This document shows, in pieces, positions 43,544 to 52,255 of a stretch of 64,000 nt of DNA (positions are counted from its first letter, which is position 1; every line of letters starts with the position of its first letter). This DNA comes from Leptolyngbya sp. NIES-3755 (GTDB lineage: Bacteria; Cyanobacteriota; Cyanobacteriia; Leptolyngbyales; Leptolyngbyaceae). The DNA is taken from NCBI GenBank assembly GCA_001548435.1, contig AP017308.1:4225030-4289029 (forward strand). The letters are read 5' to 3'. Position numbers and translations under genes: made by a program. The notes under the pieces are model-generated. The model was not told where the DNA came from. It was given only the letters and a program-made list of their open reading frames with translations, and did no database searches.

Positions 43544-44947
43544 ATGTCTATCCCTACGCTCATTCCTCACGCTCATACCCGTTCAGTTCGCGATCGCATC
43601 ACTGCTGGGAAAGCATTGCGCCAAACGATTAAGCGCTCTGAACTCGGAACCTATCAAGTTTCACCCAACAGAGAAGACCCGATCGCGATTCTAGAAGCTC
43701 AGGCAAAGACTCGCGTTCCCGATTTAGTGCCGATTCGATACGCCCGAATGTTGACTTCTCCATTCGCGTTTCTCCGAGGTTCTGCTGCCGTCATGATTCA
43801 AGACATTGCTGCCGCTCCAACCACGGGAATCAGAGTGCAAGCTTGCGGAGACATGCACCTGTCGAACTTTGGATTGTTTGCCTCAGCGGAGCGGAATCTG
43901 GTCTTTGGAATCAATGATTTTGATGAAACTTATCCAGGAGCTTGGGAATGGGATTTGAAGCGATTAGTTGCCAGTGCAGTCGTCGCAGGACGATTTTTGG
44001 GTGGCGATCGCACTCTTTGTGAGGAGACCGTGAGAGCGATCGTGCAATCTTACCGACAACACTTATGGGACTATGCCGACTTAGGCTATCTCGACCTATG
44101 GTATGCCGACGTGGATGAAGCTGAGATTCTTCAGAAATTACCGACTGAATCTCAAAAAGCCGCGATGCAGATTGCAGCAAAAGCCCGTCAGCGCAATCAT
44201 CTTCAAGTGTTGGAGAAAATGACCAACTTGCTTGATCCAGAAGAGCATATTATCGAATCTCCGCCACTGATCACTCGTGCGGCAACGCTAGGCACTGAGA
44301 AAACTGTACTTGAATCACTGGAACAATTGATGCAGAGCTATTTTGCCTCCTTGACTGCCGATCGACGTTTTCTAGTTTCGCGCTATCACATTCTAGATGC
44401 GGCTCGGCAAGTGGTTGGCGTGGGAAGCGTTGGAACTCGCTGCTGGATGGTGTATTTGCAGGGTAAAGATGTGAATGATCCCTTATTCTTGCAGGTTAAA
44501 GAAGCTCAGCGTTCAGTCTTAGCGCCTCATGCGGGGATTGCTTCGAGCCTGACATTACCTGATGATCACCAAGGGCGGCGGGTTGTCATTGGACAGCGAT
44601 TGATTCAAGGTGCGCCTGATATCTTGTTAGGCTGGGGTGAACTTCAGGGCGTACAGTACTATGTGCGTCAGTTGCGCGATATGAAAGGTGGAGTGAAGCT
44701 AGAGCCGAATAAGTTTCGGGTGGAAAGACTTCCAAACTACGGAATCTTGTGCGGTTGGGCGTTGGCGCTGGCTCATGCGAAGTCGGGCGATGCAGCAATG
44801 CTGGCGGGCTATGTGGGGAAAAAAGAAGCGTTAGACGATGCGATGGTCAAGTTTGCTGAGTCGTATGCTGACCAGACCGAGCGAGATTATGATTTGCTTG
44901 TCGTGGCAGCACGTCAAGGTCGCATTCCTGTTGCAAAAGAGTATTAA
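43544..44947 (+). CDS. DUF2252-family protein
   Basis: A 467-residue protein of the DUF2252 family: RSVRDRITAGKALRQTIKRSELGTYQ, RMLTSPFAFLRGSAAVMIQDIA, VQACGDMHLSNFGLFASAERNLVFGINDFDETYPGAWEWDLKRLVAS. The GDxHLxNFG and NDFDET motifs are reminiscent of the catalytic and metal-binding loops of aminoglycoside-phosphotransferase/kinase-like folds, so a kinase-like fold is possible (inference). The gene is followed after 4 bases by a transglutaminase-like gene. This pairing probably reflects one operon. Biochemical role unknown. Confidence 0.88.
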   Translation: MSIPTLIPHAHTRSVRDRITAGKALRQTIKRSELGTYQVSPNREDPIAILEAQAKTRVPDLVPIRYARMLTSPFAFLRGSAAVMIQDIAAAPTTGIRVQACGDMHLSNFGLFASAERNLVFGINDFDETYPGAWEWDLKRLVASAVVAGRFLGGDRTLCEETVRAIVQSYRQHLWDYADLGYLDLWYADVDEAEILQKLPTESQKAAMQIAAKARQRNHLQVLEKMTNLLDPEEHIIESPPLITRAATLGTEKTVLESLEQLMQSYFASLTADRRFLVSRYHILDAARQVVGVGSVGTRCWMVYLQGKDVNDPLFLQVKEAQRSVLAPHAGIASSLTLPDDHQGRRVVIGQRLIQGAPDILLGWGELQGVQYYVRQLRDMKGGVKLEPNKFRVERLPNYGILCGWALALAHAKSGDAAMLAGYVGKKEALDDAMVKFAESYADQTERDYDLLVVAARQGRIPVAKEY

Positions 44948-44951
44948 AGCG

Positions 44952-45893
44952 ATGAGTATTATCTACGATTTAGAACATACAACGACTTATCGCTATCGTA
45001 ATCCCGTCACGTTTGGGGAACATCGAGCGATCTTTTTACCGAGTATTGGTTATGGCGGGCGGATTTTGAACTATTCACTAAAGACCAATATTCCATGCAA
45101 AACCCGATGGATGATGGATACGCTCTCGAACAATGTAGCAGTGCTGGAATTTAGTGAGTCTGCAAAGGAATTGACTGTGACTTATCAAGTTCAAGCAGAG
45201 CATTTTGGCATTCCTGCGATCGCGGATTTTCCCCTAGATTCCCGCGCTGAAGAAATCCCTGTCCAGTACACTCCAGACGAATGGAATGATCTCTCTTCGT
45301 TCATTCGTCCTCACACTGAAGATCCAGAGGGTCAGCTTGCAGCCTGGACAAAACGCTTTGTGGCAGGTGATCAAGATAATACGCTGGATGTTCTACAGCG
45401 AATGATGGATAGTATTAATAGCACCTTAACTTATGAAGCACGAGAAGCAGAAGGAACACAGAATCCCGCTGAAACATTGCGCTTACGATCGGGAACTTGT
45501 CGAGATTATGCTTGGTTGATGGTTGAAGCTCTACGACGATTGGGATTAGCTTGTCGTTTTGTCAGTGGCTATCTTTATGATTCTGCGTTGGATGGTGGTG
45601 ATATTGGCATGACCGGATCAGGGGCGACTCACGCTTGGATGCAGGTTTATCTACCAGGAGCGGGCTGGCGAGCTTATGATCCGACGAATCGGATTACAGC
45701 AGGATTTGACTTGATTCGAGTTGCGATCGCTCGTCATCCGGGACAGGTGATTCCGCTCTCTGGCTCTTGGTTTGGAGAGACTGGAGACTATCTCGGAATG
45801 GAGGTGAATGTCTCGATTCGCAAGCTCGGAACGATTCCTGAATTTGAAGCGGCTCCTAGAGTACCAATGGTTGTGTCTAAGGAGGGACGATAG
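44952..45893 (+). CDS. Transglutaminase-like cysteine protease-fold protein
   Basis: A 313-residue protein from ATG 44952, which lies 5 bases after the DUF2252 stop. N-terminal beta domain starts MSIIYDLEHTTTYRYRNPV (bacterial transglutaminase-like N-terminal domain). The catalytic Cys is in RSGTCRDYAWLMVEALR, the His in GATHAWMQVYLPGAGWRAYDPTN, which also supplies the Asp. No signal peptide, so it is probably cytoplasmic. Related proteins occur beside circularly permuted ATP-grasp and alpha-E genes; those partners are absent here. Likely a peptidase or amide hydrolase. Confidence 0.9.
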   Translation: MSIIYDLEHTTTYRYRNPVTFGEHRAIFLPSIGYGGRILNYSLKTNIPCKTRWMMDTLSNNVAVLEFSESAKELTVTYQVQAEHFGIPAIADFPLDSRAEEIPVQYTPDEWNDLSSFIRPHTEDPEGQLAAWTKRFVAGDQDNTLDVLQRMMDSINSTLTYEAREAEGTQNPAETLRLRSGTCRDYAWLMVEALRRLGLACRFVSGYLYDSALDGGDIGMTGSGATHAWMQVYLPGAGWRAYDPTNRITAGFDLIRVAIARHPGQVIPLSGSWFGETGDYLGMEVNVSIRKLGTIPEFEAAPRVPMVVSKEGR

Positions 45894-45947
45894 ACTCTTG
45901 TTTTGTTGCGGTAGGATCAATCTTTGTCGATCGATTGAAGGACTAAG

Positions 45948-47540
45948 ATGAAAACCGGAGTTTGGATGCTGGGCGACCAGCTTTGGACTGGACAATCTGC
46001 ACTACAGAGTTGCGAGAACGATCGGAAAAATACACCTGTCTTTTTCATTGAGTCGCTCAATCACGCTCAACAGCTACCGTATCATCTGCAAAAACTGGTC
46101 TTAGTTTGGTCAGCAATGCGCCATTTTGCGGAAGAACTACGGCAAGAGGGCTGGACTGTTGAATACACAGCCTCGATCGATTTTCAAACGCCGCTACTGC
46201 ATTGGATTGAGAAGCATCAGATCACAGAATTGCGAATCATGTCTCCGGTCGATCGACCGTTTAGAAAATTGGTTCAATCGCTTGAATTACCTTGTCCTGT
46301 CACATTCACACCGAACAATCGATTTATTTGGGAAGATCAAGAGTTTGTCGATTGGGCGAAGACTCGGAAACGCTTGGTCATGGAGGATTTCTATCGAGAA
46401 GGGCGACGACGATTTAACATTTTGATGGAAGGAGATCAGCCGATTGGGGGGCGATGGAACTTCGATCGAGAAAATCGCAAACCGCCAAAAGGGAAGTTGA
46501 CTCTTCCTGAAGAGCTTTGGTTTGAGCCAGATAGCATCACTCAAGAAGTCATTGACTGGATCAAACAATCGCCATTGTTCAAAGATAGCCAATCGTATTG
46601 GGAGATTGAGCCTTTCCGTTGGGGAGTCACCCGCAAACAAGCCTTACAAGTTCTAGAGTTTTTCATTGAATCTCGATTGTCTGATTTTGGTCCCTACCAA
46701 GATGCGATGGTCACGGGCGAACAGACCATGTGGCACGCAATGTTATCGCCTTACCTCAATATTGGTTTGTTACATCCTTTGGAAGTGGTGCAAGCGGCTG
46801 AACAAGCTTATGACAAGAATCGAGAGAAATGGCAACTCAATAGCATTGAAGGCTTTGTGCGGCAGGTGATCGGATGGCGGGAATATATGCACGGGGTCTA
46901 TGTTTACATGGGCGAAGATTATCCCGATCGTAATTATTTCAATCACTCAAATCCGCTTCCCGGTTTCTACTGGACAGGCGAAACTAAGATGAACTGTCTA
47001 AACCACATTTTGAAGCAAGTGAAAGAAACTGGATATGCTCATCACATTCAACGATTGATGGTTCTCAATAACTTTGCTCTGATTGCTGGTATTTCACCTC
47101 AAGAATTGCAGGATTGGTTTCACACTGCGTTTATCGATGGATATGACTGGGTGATGCAAGCGAATGTGATTGGTATGGGACAGTATGCCGATGGTGGAAT
47201 GATGGCATCGAAACCTTATGCGGCTTCTGCAAATTACATCAATAACATGAGCGACTACTGTAAGCCTTGTGCCTACAATCCGAAGCGCCGCACTGGAGAA
47301 GATGCTTGTCCGTTCAACTTAATGTACTGGGACTTTCTCGCTCGACACTATGACAAGCTAAAACCGAATCATCGAATGTTCCAAATCATGGCGAACTTAG
47401 AGCGAATCTTGCCCGAAGAACTAGAGCAAATCCGCCAACAGGCAGAACAATGGCGCAACGAGAACTTACATACTGAATATCGTTTGCCTTCTACACCCCA
47501 ACATGGATCGCCTGACGCAACTCCGCAATCAGTATCTTGA
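45948..47540 (+). CDS. FeS-type bacterial photolyase/cryptochrome (PhrB-like)
   Basis: A 530-residue protein of the FeS-BCP group. Opens MKTGVWMLGDQLW, typical of PhrB-type (6-4) photolyases and CryB proteins. Four Cys that would hold the [4Fe-4S] cluster lie at C350, C438, C441 and C454 (NCLNHI, DYCKPCAYNP, EDACPFN), the same positions as I recall for Agrobacterium PhrB. FAD-site segments include MHGVYVYMG and YADGGMMASKPYAASANYINNMS. It likely repairs UV (6-4) lesions or senses blue light. It overlaps the 103-residue gene by 38 bases and is close to the spore-photoproduct-lyase-like gene. Confidence 0.93.
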   Translation: MKTGVWMLGDQLWTGQSALQSCENDRKNTPVFFIESLNHAQQLPYHLQKLVLVWSAMRHFAEELRQEGWTVEYTASIDFQTPLLHWIEKHQITELRIMSPVDRPFRKLVQSLELPCPVTFTPNNRFIWEDQEFVDWAKTRKRLVMEDFYREGRRRFNILMEGDQPIGGRWNFDRENRKPPKGKLTLPEELWFEPDSITQEVIDWIKQSPLFKDSQSYWEIEPFRWGVTRKQALQVLEFFIESRLSDFGPYQDAMVTGEQTMWHAMLSPYLNIGLLHPLEVVQAAEQAYDKNREKWQLNSIEGFVRQVIGWREYMHGVYVYMGEDYPDRNYFNHSNPLPGFYWTGETKMNCLNHILKQVKETGYAHHIQRLMVLNNFALIAGISPQELQDWFHTAFIDGYDWVMQANVIGMGQYADGGMMASKPYAASANYINNMSDYCKPCAYNPKRRTGEDACPFNLMYWDFLARHYDKLKPNHRMFQIMANLERILPEELEQIRQQAEQWRNENLHTEYRLPSTPQHGSPDATPQSVS

Positions 47541-47814
47541 ACTCACAAACCGGGAACTTCCAAGCCTTGCAAGCGCTCGAAAATTCCCGGTTCGATACAA
47601 TCATTGTTTTCAGCGGATTATTCTCGATAATCTCTTCGATCGCTGTTGGTATGAAGTCCTAGAGCGTAAGCGCATTCCTGCTTATCAACAATTGAGCGAA
47701 GCACAGTTAGAAAGCGCGATCGCACTTGCCAACCAGATCATCGCTCAACCGAATTCATTCCTTGAGCAGCTTAATCAAAACAGCCTCAAATGGCGCGGAC
47801 ATCAGAAGGCATAG
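47503..47814 (+). CDS. Small basic protein paired with the photolyase, unknown
   Basis: A 103-residue protein: MDRLTQLRNQYLELTNRELPSLASARKFPVRYNHCFQRIILDNLFDRCWYEVLERKRIPAYQQLSEAQLESAIALANQII. The first 13 codons lie inside the 3' end of the photolyase gene. The segment RYNHCFQRIILDNLFDRCWYEVL is hydrophobic/basic and compact. I believe similar proteins sit next to FeS-type photolyases in other cyanobacteria, but I do not know a function. Its last 13 bases overlap the convergent radical SAM gene. Confidence 0.75.
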   Translation: MDRLTQLRNQYLELTNRELPSLASARKFPVRYNHCFQRIILDNLFDRCWYEVLERKRIPAYQQLSEAQLESAIALANQIIAQPNSFLEQLNQNSLKWRGHQKA

Positions 47815-48683
47815 CGGATATTGCAATACGGTAAGCGATCGTGTAGCAACTCCGTCAAACCGTCTACTAACGTCCCCTTAAATCCGCGACGATAGCGAAC
47901 ATTCTTGCCCCCAGTCTGCGAATACTTAACTTCCTGCAAATCCGGTCGCCAAAGTAATGCTTCTCCTTGAGGATGCCAGCCTAGATTAACTTCGTGCAGC
48001 TTATCGTTATGCGTGAGGAAAATAACTTCGGCTTGGAGTTGGGCTTTGGCTCGATCGCTTAACGTGTCATCAATCTGCTCAAACAATTCGGAATAGTCCT
48101 CAAGCCAATTCTCGTCATAAATCACAGGCGCGAAATTGACATGCACCTCGTAGCCCGCATCTACAAAATCGTTAATTGCAGCGATTCGATCGGCGATCGC
48201 AGAGGTCCGAATATCGACAATCTGAGCTTTCTTCTGCGGCATCAAACTAAATCGAATCCGCGTCTTACCTTGTGGATCATAATCAAGCATTGCCCGATTC
48301 ACCCGCTTCGTCGCAAAGGTCGCCTTCGCATTCGGCAAAGTCCGAAACAAAGCAATCAAATCTTTCACGTTATCGCAAACGGCAGCATCAACCGAACAAT
48401 CACTATTCTCGCCAATCTCATAGACCCAGTACTGTGGATCAACCTGATTCGGCTCTAATTTCATACCTTGCTTAGCACTATGACGCGATAGATAGCGCTG
48501 AATCTGATCAATGTTCACAAAAGTGGTAATCGGATTCGCGAAACCCTTACGCCGAGCAACATAACAATTATGTGTCACAATACCGTTTGCAACAAAGGAC
48601 TCATGTTTGGGAACATGGAAATTATGCACAGTAGTAGGCTGACTAATGCGCTTAATGCTTGAAACCTTCTGATAACTCAACAT
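47802..48683 (-). CDS. splB-like (C-half): Radical SAM spore-photoproduct-lyase-like protein, C-half with IntC
   Basis: 293 residues. The first 39 are the C-terminal part of a split intein (ending VANGIVTHN). Cys40 begins the C-extein, CYVARRKGFANPITTFVNIDQIQRYL, which is the piece of a SplB-like radical SAM protein that follows its CxxxCxxC motif. Further conserved pieces: VYEIGENSDCSVDAA, DNVKDLIALFRTLPNAKATFATKRVN, VHVNFAPVIYDENWLEDY. Spliced to the N-half it gives about 370 residues, a normal length. The ATG at 48683 has no clear ribosome site. The divergent HNH gene starts only 14 bases away, so the promoter of this half must lie inside the HNH gene. Confidence 0.88.
   Translation of the reverse strand: MLSYQKVSSIKRISQPTTVHNFHVPKHESFVANGIVTHNCYVARRKGFANPITTFVNIDQIQRYLSRHSAKQGMKLEPNQVDPQYWVYEIGENSDCSVDAAVCDNVKDLIALFRTLPNAKATFATKRVNRAMLDYDPQGKTRIRFSLMPQKKAQIVDIRTSAIADRIAAINDFVDAGYEVHVNFAPVIYDENWLEDYSELFEQIDDTLSDRAKAQLQAEVIFLTHNDKLHEVNLGWHPQGEALLWRPDLQEVKYSQTGGKNVRYRRGFKGTLVDGLTELLHDRLPYCNIRYAF
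48567..48683 (-). other. IntC: C-terminal fragment of a split intein
   Basis: 39 codons ending in His38-Asn39 followed by Cys+1, the splice junction. Block F/G pattern is clear: TTVHNFHVPKHESFVANGIVTHN. The length (35-40) is normal for natural split-intein C-parts. With IntN (96 residues) the total is 135, the size of a mini-intein without endonuclease. Confidence 0.9.
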
Positions 48684-48697
48684 AATTAAAAATCACG

Positions 48698-49525
48698 ATG
48701 GGAAAAACAATCAAACAAAACTGTGGATGGTGTGGTCGAAATTCACCAGAGAAACTTTTCTGCTCTGATCAATGTGAACAAGCGCATACAACAATGCTTG
48801 CAAAGCCCTTTAAGTCGTTCTACTCCTACCGCCAAGCAAGTCAGTATTTAGGGAAAGATACGCGAACGATTCGTAAATACGAAGGAGTGTTATTTGCCAT
48901 TGATAAATCGCTGCCGAATCTACACAGCAAGCTAAAAAGTTGCCGAATCTGTGGTCAATTATCTAAAGCGCATGAGAACCGTAAAGGCTATTGTCCAACT
49001 TGCTCTGAAGCAGGTGAAGGAAGAAAATCACAAGCGAGAATCATTGCAAAGCGCTACCTAGCACAAGGAAATCCAAACTACGTCAACGGAAGAGTCAGGC
49101 AAACGTTTAGACATCGCCGCCAAGGAAAGGAATGGACTAAAAACATTCTGGGGCGCGATCGAGCTTGTCGATGTTGTGGACAGACCAAAACGCTACAAGC
49201 CCATCACGTTATTCCAGTTGCCCTATTCCCGCAATACGCCCTAGACCTAGACAATGGTATTACTCTATGTGGTCATCATCACACAGAACTTCATCGTCTT
49301 CAGTTAGATCTCCAGCTTTTACCCATCCTCTACGAGTCATTATTGGATGTTCAGCCGTTACACGAAGTACTCGCTGACCAACCTGAATTTCAAGCACTTC
49401 GTCAACTACCCGTTCGGCGATTCCAGAAACGACGGCTTCTACAAGTTGTTCCGAAGAACTATCGTAGGCAAATACTACGTCTCCATCCTGAATTTGCTCG
49501 ACAGGTACTTGACCTTGGGGAGTAG
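48698..49525 (+). CDS. HNH homing endonuclease-like protein between the intein halves
   Basis: A 275-residue frame on the opposite strand to the split gene. N-terminal zinc finger CGWCGRNSPEKLFCSDQC (9-26), a helix-turn-helix-like piece YRQASQYLGKDTRTIRKYEG (43-62), a second Cys-pair module CRICGQ...YCPTC (82-102), the NPNYVNGR linker, then the HNH domain: CRCCGQTKTLQAHHVIPVALF, D-N-G-I-T-L-C-G-H-H-H-T-E-L (about 158-198). The last 80 residues are encoded antisense to IntN and may be incidental. It presumably cuts intein-free alleles of the host gene, making the insertion mobile. Confidence 0.85.
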   Translation: MGKTIKQNCGWCGRNSPEKLFCSDQCEQAHTTMLAKPFKSFYSYRQASQYLGKDTRTIRKYEGVLFAIDKSLPNLHSKLKSCRICGQLSKAHENRKGYCPTCSEAGEGRKSQARIIAKRYLAQGNPNYVNGRVRQTFRHRRQGKEWTKNILGRDRACRCCGQTKTLQAHHVIPVALFPQYALDLDNGITLCGHHHTELHRLQLDLQLLPILYESLLDVQPLHEVLADQPEFQALRQLPVRRFQKRRLLQVVPKNYRRQILRLHPEFARQVLDLGE

Positions 49526-49901
49526 AAATGAGAGTGCCTGGGGCTACACAATACGAACAAGCCATCGCACACCCATTTGCGTGAGAGGGTGCAACAAAAT
49601 CGGAACTACGACAATTCGGGCGGGCTTGGAGCGATTTCTTAACACCGAGAACTAAGACCGATCGCTTAATTCGATTCCAATCGCCAACCGAATCCGCATT
49701 GCCATTCAATTCCGGAATCTGCCAATGAGAAGCAACCTCAATGCGATCGGCTTCGGGATACTGAGCAAAAATCTCTTGAGCGCGAGGATACTCTAAAACC
49801 GCAGGTTCAAAGTAAATTTGTTGAATGTTGAGCAGACGATTTAACTCGTCGGTGGAGTGATGAAGTGTAGAAGTCAAAAGACAAATCTGCTTACTCGTCA
49901 T
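49260..49901 (-). CDS. splB-like (N-half): Radical SAM spore-photoproduct-lyase-like protein, N-half with IntN
   Basis: From ATG 49901 (MTSKQICLL) about 213 residues; upstream ATG 49949 and GTG 49976 are alternatives, no ribosome site decides. N-extein segments IQQIYFEPAVLEYPRAQEIFAQYPEADRIEVASHWQIPELNGN, RIKRSVLVLGVKKSLQARP and DFVAPSHANGCAMACSY are those of the SplB family up to the third Cys of the [4Fe-4S] motif. Then IntN takes over and the frame stops. The protein cannot bind a normal cluster unless it is trans-spliced to the C-half. Family role: light-independent repair of thymine dimers by a SAM radical. It is divergent from mmsA. Confidence 0.88.
   Translation of the reverse strand: MTSKQICLLTSTLHHSTDELNRLLNIQQIYFEPAVLEYPRAQEIFAQYPEADRIEVASHWQIPELNGNADSVGDWNRIKRSVLVLGVKKSLQARPNCRSSDFVAPSHANGCAMACSYCVAPGTLISTPQGQVPVEQIQDGDVVFAYDSSSEQLVEAVVSGIAERVVDEVLEIQVGQRVLRVTAEHPIMTRRGWVKAGDLTEDDEVLCDDDHIE
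49263..49550 (-). other. IntN: N-terminal fragment of a split intein
   Basis: 96 codons starting at Cys1 (C143 of the longest frame) directly after the extein residues ACSY. Block A is CVAPGTLISTPQGQVPVEQIQDGDVVFA; block B is VTAEHPIMTRRGWVKAGDLTEDDEV with the TxxH motif at T65-H68. The stop TAA (49260-49262) follows six residues later. There is no endonuclease domain. The 3' third is read on the other strand as the end of the HNH domain. Confidence 0.92.
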
Positions 49902-50007
49902 CTTTACTGTAGCGTAGTGAAATCGCTGAGACAGTAGGGTGATCCGCATGTTGGATGTAGAGATTTGACGAAGCACATTATGATCGAGTCAAGAGTGAGG
50001 AAATTCT

Positions 50008-51486
50008 ATGACGCAACCTGCTTCGATCGTACAAAATTACATCAACGGTGAATGGTCTACTCCAAATGCTGAAAATTATCTAGAAGTCATTAATCCTGCC
50101 ACGATCGAAGTTCTCAGCAAAGTTCCACTCTCTCCTGCCACTGAAGTCGATCGTGCTGCGAACGCTGCCCAAACCGCTTTCTCTTCCTGGAGAAGAACCC
50201 CTGCCACTGAGCGGGTTCAATATCTGTTCAAGCTCAAAGCATTGCTCGAAGATCACTACGAAGACATTGCTCAAACGATCACGCTTGAATGTGGAAAAAC
50301 GATCGCAGAAGCAAAAGGCGAAATGCGAAGAGCGATCGAGAATGTTGAAGTCGCTTGTGGCATTCCCATTCTGATGCAAGGCTATAACTCCGAAGATATT
50401 GCTCGTGGCATTGATGAACACATGATCCGGCAGCCTTTAGGAGTGACCGCAATCATTACACCGTTTAACTTTCCGGGGATGATTCCGTTTTGGTTTATGC
50501 CTTATTCGATCGCGTGTGGAAACACTTGCATTATCAAGCCTTCCGAGCGTGTTCCTCTAACAATGCAAAAAATCTTCCACTTGATTGAGCAAACAGGCTT
50601 ACCAAAAGGCGTTATCAATCTCGTGAATGGTGCAAAAGAGGTCGTAGATGCCTTGTTAGATCATCCAACGATTCGAGCCATTAGCTTTGTTGGATCGAGT
50701 CCAGTGGCGAAATATGTGTATAGTCGGGCGGCTGCGAGTGGGAAGCGATCGCAGTGTCAAGGAGGAGCCAAAAATCCGGTGATTGTTCTGCCTGACGCGG
50801 ACATTGCAATGACCACGAAGATTATGGCGGATAGTGCGTTCGGATGTGCAGGACAGCGCTGTTTAGCGGCATCGGTAGCGATTACAGTCGGAAGTGCAAA
50901 GACCACTTTTACGGATGCGATCGCAGAAGCGGCAACGACTCGACAAGTGGGATTCGGACTTGATTCTGGGGTGCAAATGGGTCCGGTGATTACTAATCAG
51001 AGTAAGACTCGAATCGAAAGCATTATTGGACAGGCTGAAACTGAAGGAGCAACGGTTTTAGTGGATGGTCGATCGCCGAAAGTTTCTGGCTATGAGAACG
51101 GCTATTTTGTTCGCCCTACGATCTTGCAAGATATTGATCCGGCTGGAGAGATTGCTAAAACTGAGATTTTTGGTCCGGTATTGAGTTTGATTCATTTAGA
51201 TTCGATCGATGATGCGATCGCGCTTGTCAATCGGAGTCAATACGGCAATATGGCATCGTTGTTTACTTCCAGTGGTGGAGCCGCCAGAAAATTCCGCTAC
51301 GAAGCTGAAGCGGGGAATATCGGGATCAATATTGGAGTTGCCGCTCCGATGGCATTCTTTCCGTTTAGTGGGTGGAAAGAGAGTTTTTTCGGTGACCTAC
51401 ACGGACAAGGATGGCAAGCGATCGAGTTTTTCACCCAAACCAAAGTGATTGTCGAACGCTGGCAGGATTGGACTCGACAGTTCTAA
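50008..51486 (+). CDS. mmsA: Methylmalonate-semialdehyde dehydrogenase (CoA-acylating)
   Basis: A 492-residue aldehyde dehydrogenase of the MmsA/IolA type. N-terminus [26 protein letters not shown]. Key segments: [48 protein letters not shown] (NAD site), [40 protein letters not shown], and the catalytic Cys in [15 protein letters not shown] (about residue 287). It converts methylmalonate semialdehyde to propionyl-CoA (valine or inositol/pyrimidine breakdown). Standalone here. GAGGAAA lies upstream of the ATG. Confidence 0.92.
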   Translation: MTQPASIVQNYINGEWSTPNAENYLEVINPATIEVLSKVPLSPATEVDRAANAAQTAFSSWRRTPATERVQYLFKLKALLEDHYEDIAQTITLECGKTIAEAKGEMRRAIENVEVACGIPILMQGYNSEDIARGIDEHMIRQPLGVTAIITPFNFPGMIPFWFMPYSIACGNTCIIKPSERVPLTMQKIFHLIEQTGLPKGVINLVNGAKEVVDALLDHPTIRAISFVGSSPVAKYVYSRAAASGKRSQCQGGAKNPVIVLPDADIAMTTKIMADSAFGCAGQRCLAASVAITVGSAKTTFTDAIAEAATTRQVGFGLDSGVQMGPVITNQSKTRIESIIGQAETEGATVLVDGRSPKVSGYENGYFVRPTILQDIDPAGEIAKTEIFGPVLSLIHLDSIDDAIALVNRSQYGNMASLFTSSGGAARKFRYEAEAGNIGINIGVAAPMAFFPFSGWKESFFGDLHGQGWQAIEFFTQTKVIVERWQDWTRQF

Positions 51487-52160
51487 TCTGCTTTGTTCAG
51501 ATTAAATGAGATCTCTTCGTTTAACTCTGAGAAGTCGATAAACTCACCATTTCGGGTTTCAGCATTTTTCAATCGTGCTAAAACTTCAGGATGTAGCGCT
51601 TCGGTCACTCGCTCTTGACTACTCACAAAGAAGAAAAAGCGAGTACTACCGACACAGATACAATCGCCATCCTGAAGTTTTTGACGTTGCTGAACTCTCA
51701 CACCATTGATATAAGAGCCGTTCATGCTGTTGAGATCAATGAAGTGGAAACCATCTTGACGATAGAGAATCACTGCATGACGACGGGATAGTTTGCGATC
51801 TTGAAGAGGAAGTGCCGCCGATCGATTTCGTCCGATCGTCCAAACCATTTGCGGCTGTCTCAAGGTCATCGATTCCTGTTTGAACAAATTCGTGATTAAA
51901 CAAGTCCGATCGCCGTTCACAACCCCTTGAACATAGCGAGGTTTGGCATCGGGCATTCCGGGTGGAGGCTCGATCGTGACTTGGGCATCGCGCTCGATCG
52001 TCAATGTTGGACTTTTGGCGATTTGCTGTTCTTCAGGATTTTCCCCATCTAGTTCCACTTCGAGTTCTTCCCAGAAGCCAGCCAGCGCATCGGGGGATTG
52101 ATTCGCGGCAGCAGAAAGGATCGAGGCGCGGTCGTCGGGGCTATGAAATTCTTGCTTCAT
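51483..52160 (-). CDS. FHA-domain protein
   Basis: A 225-residue protein. The FHA domain (about 105-180) has [50 protein letters not shown] with the expected GR, SRRH and N-G signature; SRRHA binds phosphothreonine. N-terminal 100 residues are acidic and Pro-rich; C-terminal 40 are helical. Likely links to Ser/Thr kinase signalling; two such kinases lie at 59-62 kb, but a functional link is only speculation. It overlaps convergent mmsA by 4 bases. Confidence 0.88.
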   Translation of the reverse strand: MKQEFHSPDDRASILSAAANQSPDALAGFWEELEVELDGENPEEQQIAKSPTLTIERDAQVTIEPPPGMPDAKPRYVQGVVNGDRTCLITNLFKQESMTLRQPQMVWTIGRNRSAALPLQDRKLSRRHAVILYRQDGFHFIDLNSMNGSYINGVRVQQRQKLQDGDCICVGSTRFFFFVSSQERVTEALHPEVLARLKNAETRNGEFIDFSELNEEISFNLNKAD

Positions 52161-52255
52161 GAGGATTTCCTCAAATCAGGACGCATCCGAAGTTTGTATT
52201 GCCCTAGATTTCCCTTAAAAGATAGATTGTGCGACTCTGAAGATCTTGATCTCAA

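Noticed and set aside
48698..49525. HNH frame considered as a chance antisense frame of the split intein gene
   Set aside because: Rejected as a shadow because most of it lies between the halves and it has two zinc-binding modules, an HTH-like helix pair and a full HNH motif.
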